A DNA stretch of 64,000 nucleotides. Source: JANLVI01 sp031363915. Lineage in GTDB: Bacteria; Vulcanimicrobiota; Vulcanimicrobiia; Vulcanimicrobiales; Vulcanimicrobiaceae. Location of the stretch: positions 273,075 to 337,074 of the forward strand of contig JANLVI010000007.1 of assembly GCA_031363915.1 (NCBI GenBank), written 5' to 3'. The position numbers were made by a program, and so were the translations under genes. Within the stretch, counting starts at the first letter, position 1. Each line of letters starts with the position of its first letter. Positions 40,105 to 49,070 of the stretch are shown here, piece after piece. The notes below the pieces were generated by a model. It was not told the DNA's origin. It saw only the letters and a list, made by a program, of their open reading frames with translations, and searched no databases.

Positions 40105-40574
40105 GCGATGTTCGCAACGGCGATGCCGCCGCGCTCGAAGGGGGTGGAGAGAACGATCGTGGTTTTGGTGCGCGCCATGCCCGGGATGCGCTTGAGACGT
40201 GAGAGTAATTCGTCGAGATGATCGGTCGAACGCGTGACGACTTTGAGCACGAACGACTCGTCGCCCGCGACGCTGTGGACTTCGACGACTTCGGGCAGCG
40301 AGGCGACGGCGGTGGTGAAATCGTCGTAGCTCGTTTCGGGGCCGGTGAAGGCGCTCACGAAAGCCGTGAGTTCGAACCCGAGACGGCGATTGTCGAGCTG
40401 GGCGGCGTAGCCGCGTAGATAGCCGCGCCCTTCGAGCCGTTTCACGCGCTCGTGGACGGCGGGAGCCTTCAGGCCGACGAGCGTACCCAGCTCCGCAAAC
40501 GTCGATCGCGCATTTTTCTGCAAGGCTTCGAGCAGCTGCAAGTCGAGGCGGTCGAGGTCGGGGTTCGCAATCAT
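40101..40574 (-). CDS. Lrp/AsnC-family transcriptional regulator
   Basis: The 157-residue protein has the N-terminal winged helix-turn-helix (LDRLDLQLLEALQKNARSTFAELGTLVGLKAPAVHERVKRLEG) and the C-terminal RAM domain for amino-acid binding (VVEVHSVAGDESFVLKVVTRS). It is the first gene of the kdd-kamA operon, so lysine or a lysine product is a likely effector. The ATG at 40574 is chosen by homology; the frame is open upstream. A perfect inverted repeat lies at 40647-40666 in the divergent spacer and is a possible operator. Confidence 0.93.
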   Translation of the reverse strand: MIANPDLDRLDLQLLEALQKNARSTFAELGTLVGLKAPAVHERVKRLEGRGYLRGYAAQLDNRRLGFELTAFVSAFTGPETSYDDFTTAVASLPEVVEVHSVAGDESFVLKVVTRSTDHLDELLSRLKRIPGMARTKTTIVLSTPFERGGIAVANIA

Positions 40575-40646
40575 CGTCGGTGTGACCGCCCCTTGAACGA
40601 CAATTCGTTCGGCAACGTGCGGAAGATGGGCTGTTTCTATTCGGTC

Positions 40647-40666
40647 CAAGGTCCAGGGGGACCTTG
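40647..40666. promoter_or_regulatory. Perfect inverted repeat in the Lrp divergent spacer
   Basis: CAAGGTCC at 40647-40654 and GGACCTTG at 40659-40666 form an eight-base perfect palindrome around AGGG. It lies 73 bases upstream of the Lrp ATG and 41 bases upstream of the divergent exported-protein ATG, where an operator for either would be expected. Confidence 0.45.
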
Positions 40667-40706
40667 CTTGAGAAGACTTTGGGAACCGCTGGGAAAAGTG
40701 CGGGAA

Positions 40707-41444
40707 ATGGCTTTCAAGCAGCGCGTCTCGCAGATACTTTCGGTCCTCTCGCTTGCGGTATCGATCATCCCGCCCTCGCTTCCGGCGCCGAGCCCGGATG
40801 AAAAGCCATCGCCGGCGCCGGCGCACGTCACGATCGACGGCGCGTGGATCGCCGGCAGTTCGTCGACGATTTACGGTACCGGCGTTCAATCGGCCGGGAC
40901 GACGTATCGCATCGCAGCGACGGGGCGTTTCCCGAAAAAAGACGGCAGTGAGCGCATGTACATCAGCGGCGAGTACGACAACCAAAAATTCTTGAACCAA
41001 TTCAACGGCGATACGAGTTCTGATGCGTTTTCGGAAGCCCGCGCGGGCGTTGCGATCCCGGGCATTGGGGCGTACGTCGGCGCGGGATTTATCAATGAAA
41101 ACCTAGGTGGAACGTTCCCCATCTCGGCCAGCGGTGTGGGACTCGGGTTTGAAAAACTCACCGAGCTTCGCGCGCCGTTCTCATATTATTTCAGTGCGTT
41201 CTATTATCCGAATCTCTCGGCGACGACGAGCGCGCAGACCGTCGGCGCGACGGTCTATCCGGCTTCGAACGTGAATTTTAAGCTACTTCGGTACGGCATC
41301 GGGACCGTGCTCAACTTTAGCCGCAGCCCGCTTTACTTCAATCTTGGGACGACCTACAATCAGGAAACGGTCAAAGGCTTTCCGACCGGCCGGGGCGACA
41401 ACACGCGCTCGATCCAGTACGCCGGGCTGGGCGTGCGCATCTAG
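40707..41444 (+). CDS. Exported protein, probable outer-membrane beta-barrel
   Basis: The 245-residue protein has a signal peptide (QILSVLSLAVSIIPPSLPA). The mature part is a succession of amphipathic beta strands with Tyr/Phe at alternating places (RMYISGEYDNQKFL, FSYYFSAFYYPNLSATTSA, SPLYFNLGTTYNQETV) and ends QYAGLGVRI. This is the pattern of an outer-membrane barrel, though the last residue is Ile rather than Phe. Family unknown. It diverges from the lysine operon across a spacer that holds an inverted repeat. Confidence 0.75.
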   Translation: MAFKQRVSQILSVLSLAVSIIPPSLPAPSPDEKPSPAPAHVTIDGAWIAGSSSTIYGTGVQSAGTTYRIAATGRFPKKDGSERMYISGEYDNQKFLNQFNGDTSSDAFSEARAGVAIPGIGAYVGAGFINENLGGTFPISASGVGLGFEKLTELRAPFSYYFSAFYYPNLSATTSAQTVGATVYPASNVNFKLLRYGIGTVLNFSRSPLYFNLGTTYNQETVKGFPTGRGDNTRSIQYAGLGVRI

Positions 41445-41462
41445 CCGTCGAAACGGGTCGTC

Positions 41463-43085
41463 GTGACGAATCGTCTTTCCCGTGTCGCGCTCGCCTGCTT
41501 GTTTTCGGCGAGCATCGCGGCTTGTTCGCCGGTCGCTGCTCCGAACGCGGATCGGGATGCCAGCGGCGTGCGCTTTACGGTGACGAGCGATCCGGGAACG
41601 CTCGATCCGCTCTTCGCGCACGCCGATGCGAACGGCGTCGAAGCACAGCTCGCGCGGCTCGCGTTCGAGCCCTTCGTCGACATCGACGAACACGGTCAGC
41701 CGATTCCGATTCTGCTCGAATCGATTCCAACCAAGACCAACGGCGGCATTTCCGGCGATGCGCTGACGATTACGTACCATTTGCGTCACGGCGTACACTG
41801 GCACGACGGCCCCGAGGTCACGGCCGCTGACGTGCTCTTCACGCTCGAAGCGATTCGCGCTGACCGCAATCCCGTGCGCTCGCGAGCGGGTTACGATCGC
41901 ATCGCTAAGGCCACCTCACCCGACCCGTACACGGTGATCGTGCAACTCACCGCGCCGTGGGCGCCGGCGGTCGCGACACTCTTCTCGTACGGCACCGCTC
42001 CGCAGTACGTTCTGCCCGCGCACATTCTCGCAAAGGAACCGGATCTTGCCAAGAGCGCCTTCGGCGCGCATCCGGTCGGCAACGGTCCGTTCCGTTTTGT
42101 CGCCTGGCGACGCGGCGAGAGCGTCACGTACGAGGCGAATCCATCGTATTGGCGCGGCACTCCGAAGATCGCGAAGATCGAAGCGCACGTCGTTTCCGAG
42201 CCAGGCACGAACCTGACGCTGCTGCGGACGGGCGAAGTCGATTGGAATTTGATCGCGCCGATCCAGCAGCAGACCCTCGCGGGGCGCACCGACCTACACT
42301 ATCGCTACGTGCCGCTTGCCGTCGTCTTCGGCATCACGATCAACACGACGCACCCGCCGTTCGATGACGTGCGCGTGCGCCGGGCCCTCGCCGCCGCGAT
42401 CGATCGCGTGGGAATTTCGAAGAAAATTACGTACGGCCGCTATCCCGTGATCGATACGGCGCAGCCGCTCTCGTCGTGGGCGCGCGATCCGGCGGTGAAG
42501 CTTCCCGCCTACGATCCACGCGCCGCCGATGCGCTGCTCGATGCCGCCGGTTGGCGGCGCGGCTCCGAGGGGATGCGCGCGAAGCAGGGGAAATCGCTCG
42601 CGCTTTCATACGTGCAGTTTCCGGAAAGCACGACCGGTGTGCGCGCGGCGACCGTCATTCAAGCCGAACTAAAATTGCGCGGCATCGCGATGAGCATCCG
42701 CTCCGTTCCGAACGCCCAGTTGTTTTTGCCCAAGTCTCAAGGTGGGACGCTCGCGACGGGCGCGTACGATTTGGCGTACGTGCCCTGGCCGATGGGCGCC
42801 GACCCCGACGATAGCTTCATGTTCACTTGCGATGGCGCATCGAATTACATGCGCTACTGCAATCCGGCAGTCGACGCGCTGGAAAAGCGCGCGGTCACCG
42901 CAACGAGCGTCGATGAACGCAAGAGCATCTACGCGAAGATCGAACGCCAGATCGCAAACGACGTTCCCGTCGTCTATCTCTTTAATCCATCCTATATTTA
43001 CGCGTACCGTGATGGCCTCGGCGGTTTTTGGCCGAACGCATTCTCACCGACGTGGAACGCCGTCGACTGGACCAAACGACCGTGA
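41463..43085 (+). CDS. ABC transporter substrate-binding lipoprotein, peptide/nickel type (SBP family 5)
   Basis: The 540-residue protein has a lipoprotein signal with Cys21 in ASIAACSP. It shows SBP family 5 marks: SDPGTLDPLFAHADANG, the conserved LRHGVHWHDGPEVTAADVLFTLEAI, GNGPFRF, and ANPSYWRG. These proteins deliver oligopeptides, nickel or glycosides to DppBCDF-type permeases. No permease or ATPase gene is next to it, so it may share a transporter encoded elsewhere. It starts at GTG and overlaps the next gene by four bases. Confidence 0.92.
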   Translation: MTNRLSRVALACLFSASIAACSPVAAPNADRDASGVRFTVTSDPGTLDPLFAHADANGVEAQLARLAFEPFVDIDEHGQPIPILLESIPTKTNGGISGDALTITYHLRHGVHWHDGPEVTAADVLFTLEAIRADRNPVRSRAGYDRIAKATSPDPYTVIVQLTAPWAPAVATLFSYGTAPQYVLPAHILAKEPDLAKSAFGAHPVGNGPFRFVAWRRGESVTYEANPSYWRGTPKIAKIEAHVVSEPGTNLTLLRTGEVDWNLIAPIQQQTLAGRTDLHYRYVPLAVVFGITINTTHPPFDDVRVRRALAAAIDRVGISKKITYGRYPVIDTAQPLSSWARDPAVKLPAYDPRAADALLDAAGWRRGSEGMRAKQGKSLALSYVQFPESTTGVRAATVIQAELKLRGIAMSIRSVPNAQLFLPKSQGGTLATGAYDLAYVPWPMGADPDDSFMFTCDGASNYMRYCNPAVDALEKRAVTATSVDERKSIYAKIERQIANDVPVVYLFNPSYIYAYRDGLGGFWPNAFSPTWNAVDWTKRP

Positions 43086-43348
43086 TCGCACGCATTATCG
43101 AAGCCGGCTACCTGTACGAAATCATCGGCCTTGGCTACTACGTCTCGTTCCTCATCATGCAGCGGCCTAAAAACCGCGCGCGCTTCTCCATTCGCTCGAA
43201 GATGCTCACGTTCGGCGCAGCGTTCGCGCTCGTCGCCTCGGTGCCGTTCGGCTACGTGCATAGCGCGCTCGTCATCGGCCTCGTGATTCTCGTCGCGCTC
43301 GCCGCCATCGTCTCGACGTTTCTCGACGCGCGCGACGTCGCGCGCTAG
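43082..43348 (+). CDS. Small membrane protein
   Basis: The 88-residue protein has three hydrophobic helices (around IIGLGYYVSFLIM, MLTFGAAFALVASVPFGYV and ALVIGLVILVALAAIVSTF) and a basic loop KNRARFSIRSK. Family unknown. I chose GTG 43082, which overlaps the binding-protein stop by four bases; a longer form from 43028 would overlap that gene by 58 bases. SufD follows six bases after its stop. Confidence 0.7.
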   Translation: MIARIIEAGYLYEIIGLGYYVSFLIMQRPKNRARFSIRSKMLTFGAAFALVASVPFGYVHSALVIGLVILVALAAIVSTFLDARDVAR

Positions 43349-43354
43349 CCGCAC

Positions 43355-44731
43355 GTGGCAATCTCGGGAGCCCTCGACTTCGCGCCGACGAAGGCGATGC
43401 TCGGCGCGGCTCTCGACGAACTCGAGGACATCGGCGCGCAGGGCGGCAGTGCCGTGGATTCAGCGACGCGGCAATCGGCGCTTGCGGCTTACCTAACTGC
43501 ACCGTCCGAACGCGGCGTCATTGCGAGTTGGCGGCACGACTACGCACGGTTGCCCTTCGCCGATCTTGCGTGGTCGAGCGGACGCATGCGCGTCCCGGCG
43601 CTCCCAGCCCAGCCGGTGCGCCGAGCCGTGTCGCGCGACCCGGGCGAGCAAGATTCGCCCGCGCTCGCCGTCGAAAACGCCGGCGGACTCGTGCATCTGG
43701 GCAGTACGTACCTCGAACCGCAGGAGCGGCGCGGAGATGCGCGCATCGCGCTTCTCGCGCTAGCGGATGCGAAACGAGAGCAGCGCGCAGCCGTCGCAGC
43801 GATCCACGGCACGATCGTCGCGCCCGATGCCGACCGCTTCACGGCGCTTGCGACCGCGTATCAAAATTGCGGTGCGTTCGTCGGAATTCCAGCCGGCGTC
43901 GTGCTCGATGCACCGCTGCAACTCGTGTGGGCCTCGCGTCCGGGTGAGGCAACCGCCGTTTTCCCGCACACGGTCGTGCGGGTCGGCGCGAACGCGCGAG
44001 CCACGATCATCGAGCGTTTCGTCGGCGAAACCGAGTCTTTCATTTCCGCGATCGTCGAGATCGACCTCGAACCGGGTGCGCGGTTAGACTACGTTGCGAT
44101 CCAGCAGACCGATGATGGCGCGCGGCTCTTCACGCATCGCGGGGCGCGCTGCGCGGAGGGCGCGACGATTGGCTGGCACGTCGCCGACTTAGGCGGCGCG
44201 CTCGTGCGCGACACGCTCGTCGCGGACCTCGGCGCGCGGCGCGCCAAAGCCGAGATCAATGCGTTCTTTTTCGTGCGCGGATTTGCGCACGCCGACCTCA
44301 CCGTCGCGTGCCGCCACCGCGCCTCGGAGACTGAGTCGCGCACGGTCGTACGCAGCGCCGCGACCGACCGCGGCCACGGCCGCTTTCGCGGCGAGATCGC
44401 GATCGAGGCGCGGACCTCGGGCGTTCGCGCCTCGATGCGCGACGACGCGCTGATCCTTTCCCGCGACGCGAATTTGGATGCAACGCCCGCGCTCGAAATC
44501 GGATCGAACCAAGCGTCCGCGTATCATGCCGCGACGGTGGGATCGCTCGATGAAGAAGCGCTGTTTTACGTCCAGTCGCGCGGCATCCCGCGCGGCATCG
44601 CGGAACGGATGATGTCGCTCGCCTTTTTTGAAGCAGCGATCGCCGGTTTTCCGGGCGAGGCGGTTCGCGACGAAGTCCGCACGGCGCTCGACGCCGCCCT
44701 CGATGCCATCCCCGAAACGTTCAGCACCTAG
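43355..44731 (+). CDS. sufD: Fe-S cluster assembly protein SufD
   Basis: SufD forms the scaffold SufBC2D together with SufB and SufC. The 458-residue protein shows the Suf beta-helix domain from about residue 150 on (VVRVGANARATIIERFVGETESFISAIVEI, LDYVAIQQTDDGARLF, GRFRGEIAIEARTSGVRASM) and the family ending with ESxNLDATPALEIGSNQASAYHAATVGSLDEEALFYVQSRG-type residues, visible around LDATPALEIGSN. No sufB or sufC lies in this window, so the Suf operon is split. The GTG start is six bases after the small membrane protein. Confidence 0.9.
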   Translation: MAISGALDFAPTKAMLGAALDELEDIGAQGGSAVDSATRQSALAAYLTAPSERGVIASWRHDYARLPFADLAWSSGRMRVPALPAQPVRRAVSRDPGEQDSPALAVENAGGLVHLGSTYLEPQERRGDARIALLALADAKREQRAAVAAIHGTIVAPDADRFTALATAYQNCGAFVGIPAGVVLDAPLQLVWASRPGEATAVFPHTVVRVGANARATIIERFVGETESFISAIVEIDLEPGARLDYVAIQQTDDGARLFTHRGARCAEGATIGWHVADLGGALVRDTLVADLGARRAKAEINAFFFVRGFAHADLTVACRHRASETESRTVVRSAATDRGHGRFRGEIAIEARTSGVRASMRDDALILSRDANLDATPALEIGSNQASAYHAATVGSLDEEALFYVQSRGIPRGIAERMMSLAFFEAAIAGFPGEAVRDEVRTALDAALDAIPETFST

Positions 44732-44740
44732 GAGCACCGG

Positions 44741-44755
44741 CGAGCATCCTGCTCG
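44741..44755. other. Short stem-loop between convergent genes
   Basis: CGAGCA at 44741-44746 and TGCTCG at 44750-44755 form a perfect six-base stem with a TCC loop, ten bases after the sufD stop. Only a short T-stretch (ATTTTC) follows a few bases later, so terminator function is uncertain. The remaining bases up to the signal peptidase gene show nothing else. Confidence 0.3.
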
Positions 44756-44827
44756 AAGTGATTTTCGGACTCACGCCGGAGACCGCTGCATTGACGCGTG
44801 CCGAGTAAAGTCGCTCTCCTAGCGGTG

Positions 44828-45556
44828 TTATCGACCGAGCAGTGCGGCCCGATCGAGCGGCCAGAACCGAACGAAGGCATGCCCGGTGAACGAGGCGCGT
44901 TGCCCTTCGCGCGGTCCGCTGTGAAAGGTGCCGCCGGTCTGCGCGAAGCCCCACAGATGCGAGTCATCCGAGCGGTTGCGGTTGTCGCCGAGCATCAGGT
45001 AGCAGCCGTCGGGGATTCGATCCGGCGCGGACCATGCCGCGCGCGACGGAAAGTTCGCGCTTGCGGGATCGAGCGCGATGCCGTCGACGACGATGTGATA
45101 GTTCTTGATTTCGAGTTCGTAGTTTGGCTTTTCCGCGGCGTACGGCTCATCGAGAACGATGCCGTTGCGATAGACGATTCCATTGTGGATCCGGATCGTA
45201 TCGCCCGGAACGCCGATCGTGCGTTTGATGAAATCGTCGGTGCTCGGGATCGGCGGTACGAAGATCGCTATGTCGCCGGATTTCGGCGTGCCGAGGCGAT
45301 ATTCGAATTCGTTTGCCATCAAGACGTCGTGAATCTTGAGCGTGGGCACCATCGACTCGCTCGGGATGAAGAACGGCCGGATGAGAAACGTGACGAGCAC
45401 GAGTGCCACGAGGCCTGCGACGATAAACGCATCGAGATACTCGCGGACGACCAGGCGCGCGTGCGCGGCCGGCGCGGTGATGCCTGGCCGCATGCTGATG
45501 CCGATGCGAACGAGCGAAAAGGTCGCGACGAGTGCGAGTAACTCAAACGGTGTCAA
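44828..45556 (-). CDS. lepB: Signal peptidase I
   Basis: This enzyme cleaves signal peptides from exported proteins at the membrane. The 242-residue protein has a first hydrophobic helix, a second at about 42-60 (AFIVAGLVALVLVTFLI), the catalytic Ser68 in PSESMVPTL, the catalytic Lys111 in DFIKRTIGVPGD, and the box E region LGDNRNRSDDSHLWG. It starts at TTG with GGGAG upstream. It follows the transhydrogenase genes at short distance and may share their transcript. Confidence 0.94.
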   Translation of the reverse strand: MTPFELLALVATFSLVRIGISMRPGITAPAAHARLVVREYLDAFIVAGLVALVLVTFLIRPFFIPSESMVPTLKIHDVLMANEFEYRLGTPKSGDIAIFVPPIPSTDDFIKRTIGVPGDTIRIHNGIVYRNGIVLDEPYAAEKPNYELEIKNYHIVVDGIALDPASANFPSRAAWSAPDRIPDGCYLMLGDNRNRSDDSHLWGFAQTGGTFHSGPREGQRASFTGHAFVRFWPLDRAALLGR

Positions 45557-45580
45557 AAAAATCTCCCACGATCGGCCGAA

Positions 45581-46981
45581 CTAGAACGATTTGACCGCCG
45601 TCACGACCGCGTCGATCGATTTTTTTGCGTCGCCGAAGAGCATCGCCGTTTTCGGATCGTCGTAGAGCGGGTTGTCGATGCCGGCGAAGCCCGGCTTCAT
45701 GGAGCGCTTGAGCACGATGATGTTGGCGGCTTTGTCGACATCGAGGATCGGCATGCCGTAAATCGGTGAGGTCTTGTCGCTGCGTGCGGCGGGGTTGGTG
45801 ACGTCGTTTGCGCCGATGATGAGGGCGACGTCGGTGCGCGAAAACTCCGGATTGATTTCGTCCATGTCGTGAAGCGCCGTGTACGGCACATTTGCCTCGG
45901 CGAGCAGCACGTTCATGTGACCGGGCATGCGGCCGGCGACGGGATGGATCGCGTACTTCACTTCAACGCCGCGCTTCTCGAGCTGATCGGCAAGTTCGCG
46001 CACGCTGTGCTGCGCCTGAGCGACCGCCATGCCATAACCCGGCACGATGATTACTTGGCCTGCGTATGCGAGCATCGCACCGACATCGGCTGCGGAGAGC
46101 GAGCGCACGTTTTGTCCGGCCGTGCTGGACGAACCGGCGGTCGCGGTCTGCACGCTGCCGAACGCGCCGAAGAGGACGTTCGTGATCGAGCGATTCATCG
46201 CTTTGCCCATCATTAAGGTGAGCAGTGTTCCCGACGCACCGACGAGCGCACCCGAGATGATGAGCACGTTGTTCGCGAGCACGAAGCCCGTGAGCGCTGC
46301 GGCTAGGCCCGTGAACGAGTTGAGCAGCGAGACGATGACCGGCATATCTGCGCCGCCGATCGGCAGTACGAAAAGCACGCCGAGCACGAGCGCCGCAAGC
46401 AGCGCGACCCAGAACCAGGTGGTGATGTTGACGTTTGCGATCACCATGGCTGCCGCGCCGAGCACGATGAGTAAGATCGCGGCATTGACGACTTGCTGGC
46501 CCGGATAGACGATCGGTCGACCGGTCATCACTTCTTGCAATTTGAGAAACGCGATGATCGAGCCCGAGAAACTAAGCGCGCCGATGGCGCTGGTGAGGAC
46601 GATCGTAAACGTTTGATCGAATGGTAACCAGGCACCCGGATTCGCGTTGAGAATTTTGAGCAGTTCGCCCGCGGCGACGAGGGCCGCCGCGCCGCCGCCC
46701 GCGCCGTTGAAGAGTGCGACCATCTGCGGCATCGCGGTCATTTTCACGACGCGGCCGGAGTAGATACCGATCGAGGCGCCGACGGCGACGCCGATCCCGA
46801 GCACCCACCACTGCACGATGCCTTGCGTGAGAACGGCGATGAGTGCGATGAGCATGCCGAGAGCCGCTAGGCGATTGCCGAGACGCGCGGTCTTCGGCGA
46901 GCTGAGATACCGCAGGCCGAGAATGAAGAGAACGCCGGTGATGAGATAGGCGACGTTGACGGGATTGGCAGCGATCGCCAT
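45581..46981 (-). CDS. pntB: NAD(P) transhydrogenase subunit beta
   Basis: PntB carries the NADP-binding domain III and membrane helices of the proton-pumping transhydrogenase that makes NADPH from NADH. The 466-residue protein has about nine helices, then the NADP domain: VIIVPGYGMAVAQAQHSVREL, IHPVAGRMPGHMNVLLAEANVPY, and the late KRSMKPGFAGIDNPLYDDPKT. The start is directly after the preceding stop. Together with the next two upstream genes it forms the three-subunit type known from Rhodospirillum. Confidence 0.95.
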   Translation of the reverse strand: MAIAANPVNVAYLITGVLFILGLRYLSSPKTARLGNRLAALGMLIALIAVLTQGIVQWWVLGIGVAVGASIGIYSGRVVKMTAMPQMVALFNGAGGGAAALVAAGELLKILNANPGAWLPFDQTFTIVLTSAIGALSFSGSIIAFLKLQEVMTGRPIVYPGQQVVNAAILLIVLGAAAMVIANVNITTWFWVALLAALVLGVLFVLPIGGADMPVIVSLLNSFTGLAAALTGFVLANNVLIISGALVGASGTLLTLMMGKAMNRSITNVLFGAFGSVQTATAGSSSTAGQNVRSLSAADVGAMLAYAGQVIIVPGYGMAVAQAQHSVRELADQLEKRGVEVKYAIHPVAGRMPGHMNVLLAEANVPYTALHDMDEINPEFSRTDVALIIGANDVTNPAARSDKTSPIYGMPILDVDKAANIIVLKRSMKPGFAGIDNPLYDDPKTAMLFGDAKKSIDAVVTAVKSF

Positions 46982-47290
46982 CTAGTCAGTCTCTTTCTTC
47001 GCAACGACCGGTCGCGGTTTGAACATTTCAAGCATACGTTCGGTGACGGTGAACCCGCCGAACACGTTAAGCGAAGCAAGGATCACGAGGATCACGCCGA
47101 TGACGGCTTGGAAGGGCGCATCGAGCGTGCCCGCAACGAGAATCGCGCCGACGAGCACGATTCCGTGGATGGCGTTGGTCGCCGACATCAGCGGCGTGTG
47201 CAAGGTCGAGGGGACTTTCGAGATGACTTCGATACCGACGAACACGGACAACACGAAGACGGTGAATTCGGTTAGGAGTTGTTCGCTCAC
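46982..47290 (-). CDS. pntAB: NAD(P) transhydrogenase subunit alpha part 2 (membrane part)
   Basis: The 102-residue protein has three membrane helices (TEFTVFVLSVFVGIEVISKV, GIVLVGAILVAGTL and VIGVILVILASLNVFGGFTV) and the family mark LHTPLMSATNAIHG. It makes up part of the proton channel with PntB. It overlaps the alpha part 1 gene by four bases and is followed directly by pntB. The ending TERMLEMFKP is typical. Confidence 0.94.
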   Translation of the reverse strand: MSEQLLTEFTVFVLSVFVGIEVISKVPSTLHTPLMSATNAIHGIVLVGAILVAGTLDAPFQAVIGVILVILASLNVFGGFTVTERMLEMFKPRPVVAKKETD

Positions 47291-48426
47291 GCGCGGCCTC
47301 CGGTTAGGGCGGAAAGAGTCGGTTCGTGGACGATCTCGCCATTGTTCACGATCGTCGTGCCGCGCACGATCTCATCGGTCATGTCGAGTGCGAGCACGCC
47401 ATCTTTGATGATGTAGTCGAGCAGCGTCTGAACGTTGCGCGAGTACAACTGACTCGCGTGCGTGGCGACGGTCGAGGTGAGGTTGAGCGGACCGACGATT
47501 TTCACGCCGTTCGGACTCACGACGGTCTCACCGGCTTTGGTGAGTTCGCAGTTGCCGCCGCTCTCCGCCGCGATGTCGATCACGACGCTACCGGGCGCCA
47601 TCGCGGCGACGGCTTGCGCGGTCACGAGAATCGGCGCTTTGCGGCCGGGGATGGCGGCGGTGGTAATCACGACGTCGGCAGCGCCGATCGCTTTAACCAT
47701 ACCCGCGCGCTGTTTCTCAACGGCTTCAGCCGAGAGCTCTTTTGCGTAGCCGCCGGTGCCTTCGGCCGATTCGCCGAGGTCGATCTCGAGAAATTTCGCG
47801 CCCAGCGACTGCACTTGTTCTTTGACCGCAGCGCGGACGTCGTAGCCGATGACGACGGCTCCGAGCCGGCGCGCTGTTGCGATTGCCTGCAATCCAGCGA
47901 CGCCCGCACCGAGCACGAGCACCTGCGCGGGTTTGATCGTGCCGGCGGCGGTGGTGAGCATCGGGAAATATTTCGCAAGCGTATCGGCGGCAAGAATCAC
48001 CGCTTTGTATCCGGCGATATTCGCTTGCGATGAGAGCGCATCCATCGCTTGCGCTTTGGTGGTCCGCGGAATGGCGTCCATGCTCAGTGCCGTGAGTTTG
48101 CGCTTCGCATAACGCTCGACCGAGGGCGCGTCGCCGAGCGGCGAGAGAAAGCCCACGATGGTGGTGCCCGGGGCGAGGCCGTCGAGTTCGGCGTCGGTGG
48201 GTTTGCCGACGCGCGCGACCAAATCCGCACCGCTATAGAGCGATCCGGCATCGACGATGGTGGCGCCGGCGGCTTCGTACGCTGCATCGGGATACGCGGC
48301 TTGGGCACCGGCGCCGCGTTCGACGACAACGGCAATCCCCGCCTTGACGAACTTCGCGACGGTTTCGGGGACGAGTGCAACGCGGCGTTCGCCGCTCGCG
48401 CGCTCTTTGGGAATGGCGATTTTCAC
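47287..48426 (-). CDS. pntAA: NAD(P) transhydrogenase subunit alpha part 1 (NAD-binding)
   Basis: This is the soluble NAD-binding domain I, related to alanine dehydrogenase. It has 379 residues, beginning VKIAIPKERASGERRVALVPETVAKF, with the dinucleotide-binding VLVLGAGVAGLQAIATARRLGAVVIGYDVR and TTAAIPGRKAPILVT. GTG 48426 is fixed by homology; the open frame extends upstream without any conserved sequence. It heads the transhydrogenase operon that ends with lepB. Confidence 0.95.
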   Translation of the reverse strand: MKIAIPKERASGERRVALVPETVAKFVKAGIAVVVERGAGAQAAYPDAAYEAAGATIVDAGSLYSGADLVARVGKPTDAELDGLAPGTTIVGFLSPLGDAPSVERYAKRKLTALSMDAIPRTTKAQAMDALSSQANIAGYKAVILAADTLAKYFPMLTTAAGTIKPAQVLVLGAGVAGLQAIATARRLGAVVIGYDVRAAVKEQVQSLGAKFLEIDLGESAEGTGGYAKELSAEAVEKQRAGMVKAIGAADVVITTAAIPGRKAPILVTAQAVAAMAPGSVVIDIAAESGGNCELTKAGETVVSPNGVKIVGPLNLTSTVATHASQLYSRNVQTLLDYIIKDGVLALDMTDEIVRGTTIVNNGEIVHEPTLSALTGGRA

Positions 48427-48494
48427 TCGAGTTTTCCCACTGTGGCTTGAGGTTGTGCTACTAATCGGTCCCGCAAAGCATCGGACCTGCGGTT

Positions 48495-48863
48495 CTAAAG
48501 GCCGAACTGGATCGCGAGGGATGCAGCGATGCATCCAAGCGCCCCGATCGTGTGCGTGAGAACGCTCTTTCGCGCGTCCGCCCCGCGTTCGCGATTCACG
48601 ATCAATGCGTCAATAATCGCGATCACAGCCGAAAACGTGAGGGTCAAGAGGATGGCGAAATGTGCCTTTCCGAGGACGAGCCCGAGCAGGATGAGGCCGA
48701 GAGCGAGATCTCGCGCCCCTAGCGCGCGTACGAGAGAGAGAGCGTACGGTTCGGTCGACGGTAGCCCGTATTGTTCGGACGAGGTCTTCGGTGCAACGAG
48801 CGCAGCGATGCCGATCGCGATAAACGCGATAGCCCCTAGGAGAGCGAGTATCATCCCAATCAT
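48495..48863 (-). CDS. Small four-helix membrane protein, DUF4267-like
   Basis: The 122-residue protein has four hydrophobic helices. The segment SLVRALGARDLALGLILLGL, with RxLGxRDLALG, resembles DUF4267 and related small membrane proteins of unknown function. SSEQYGLPSTEPYAL before it fits the same family. It is encoded upstream of pntAA on the same strand, but 68 bases separate them, so co-transcription is possible and not certain. Confidence 0.75.
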   Translation of the reverse strand: MIGMILALLGAIAFIAIGIAALVAPKTSSEQYGLPSTEPYALSLVRALGARDLALGLILLGLVLGKAHFAILLTLTFSAVIAIIDALIVNRERGADARKSVLTHTIGALGCIAASLAIQFGL

Positions 48864-48917
48864 GCGGTCATTCCCATCCGAAGAACCTTGGACGCCACTT
48901 CACGGTCGAACGATGCG

Positions 48918-49058
48918 ATGCGTGGTGTCAAGAAAGCAAACTTACCGACCAAGACCTGCGCGCACTGCGGGTTAGGTTTCACTTGGCGCAAAAAGTGGGC
49001 CCGGAGCTGGGACGAGATCCGCTTTTGCAGCGAGCGTTGCCGGCGGGCGAAGCCGTAG
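48918..49058 (+). CDS. DUF2256 zinc-binding small protein
   Basis: This 46-residue gene is too short for most gene callers. It reads MRGVKKANLPTKTCAHCG, then FTWRKKWARSWDEIRFCSERC and RRAKP. The two CxxC pairs (Cys-Ala-His-Cys and Cys-Ser-Glu-Arg-Cys) and the W-R-K-K-W-x-R-x-W-D-E core are diagnostic of DUF2256. The function is unknown; zinc binding is inferred. It converges with another small zinc-ribbon gene, 12 bases away. Confidence 0.86.
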   Translation: MRGVKKANLPTKTCAHCGLGFTWRKKWARSWDEIRFCSERCRRAKP

Positions 49059-49070
49059 CCTCCCCCAGCG

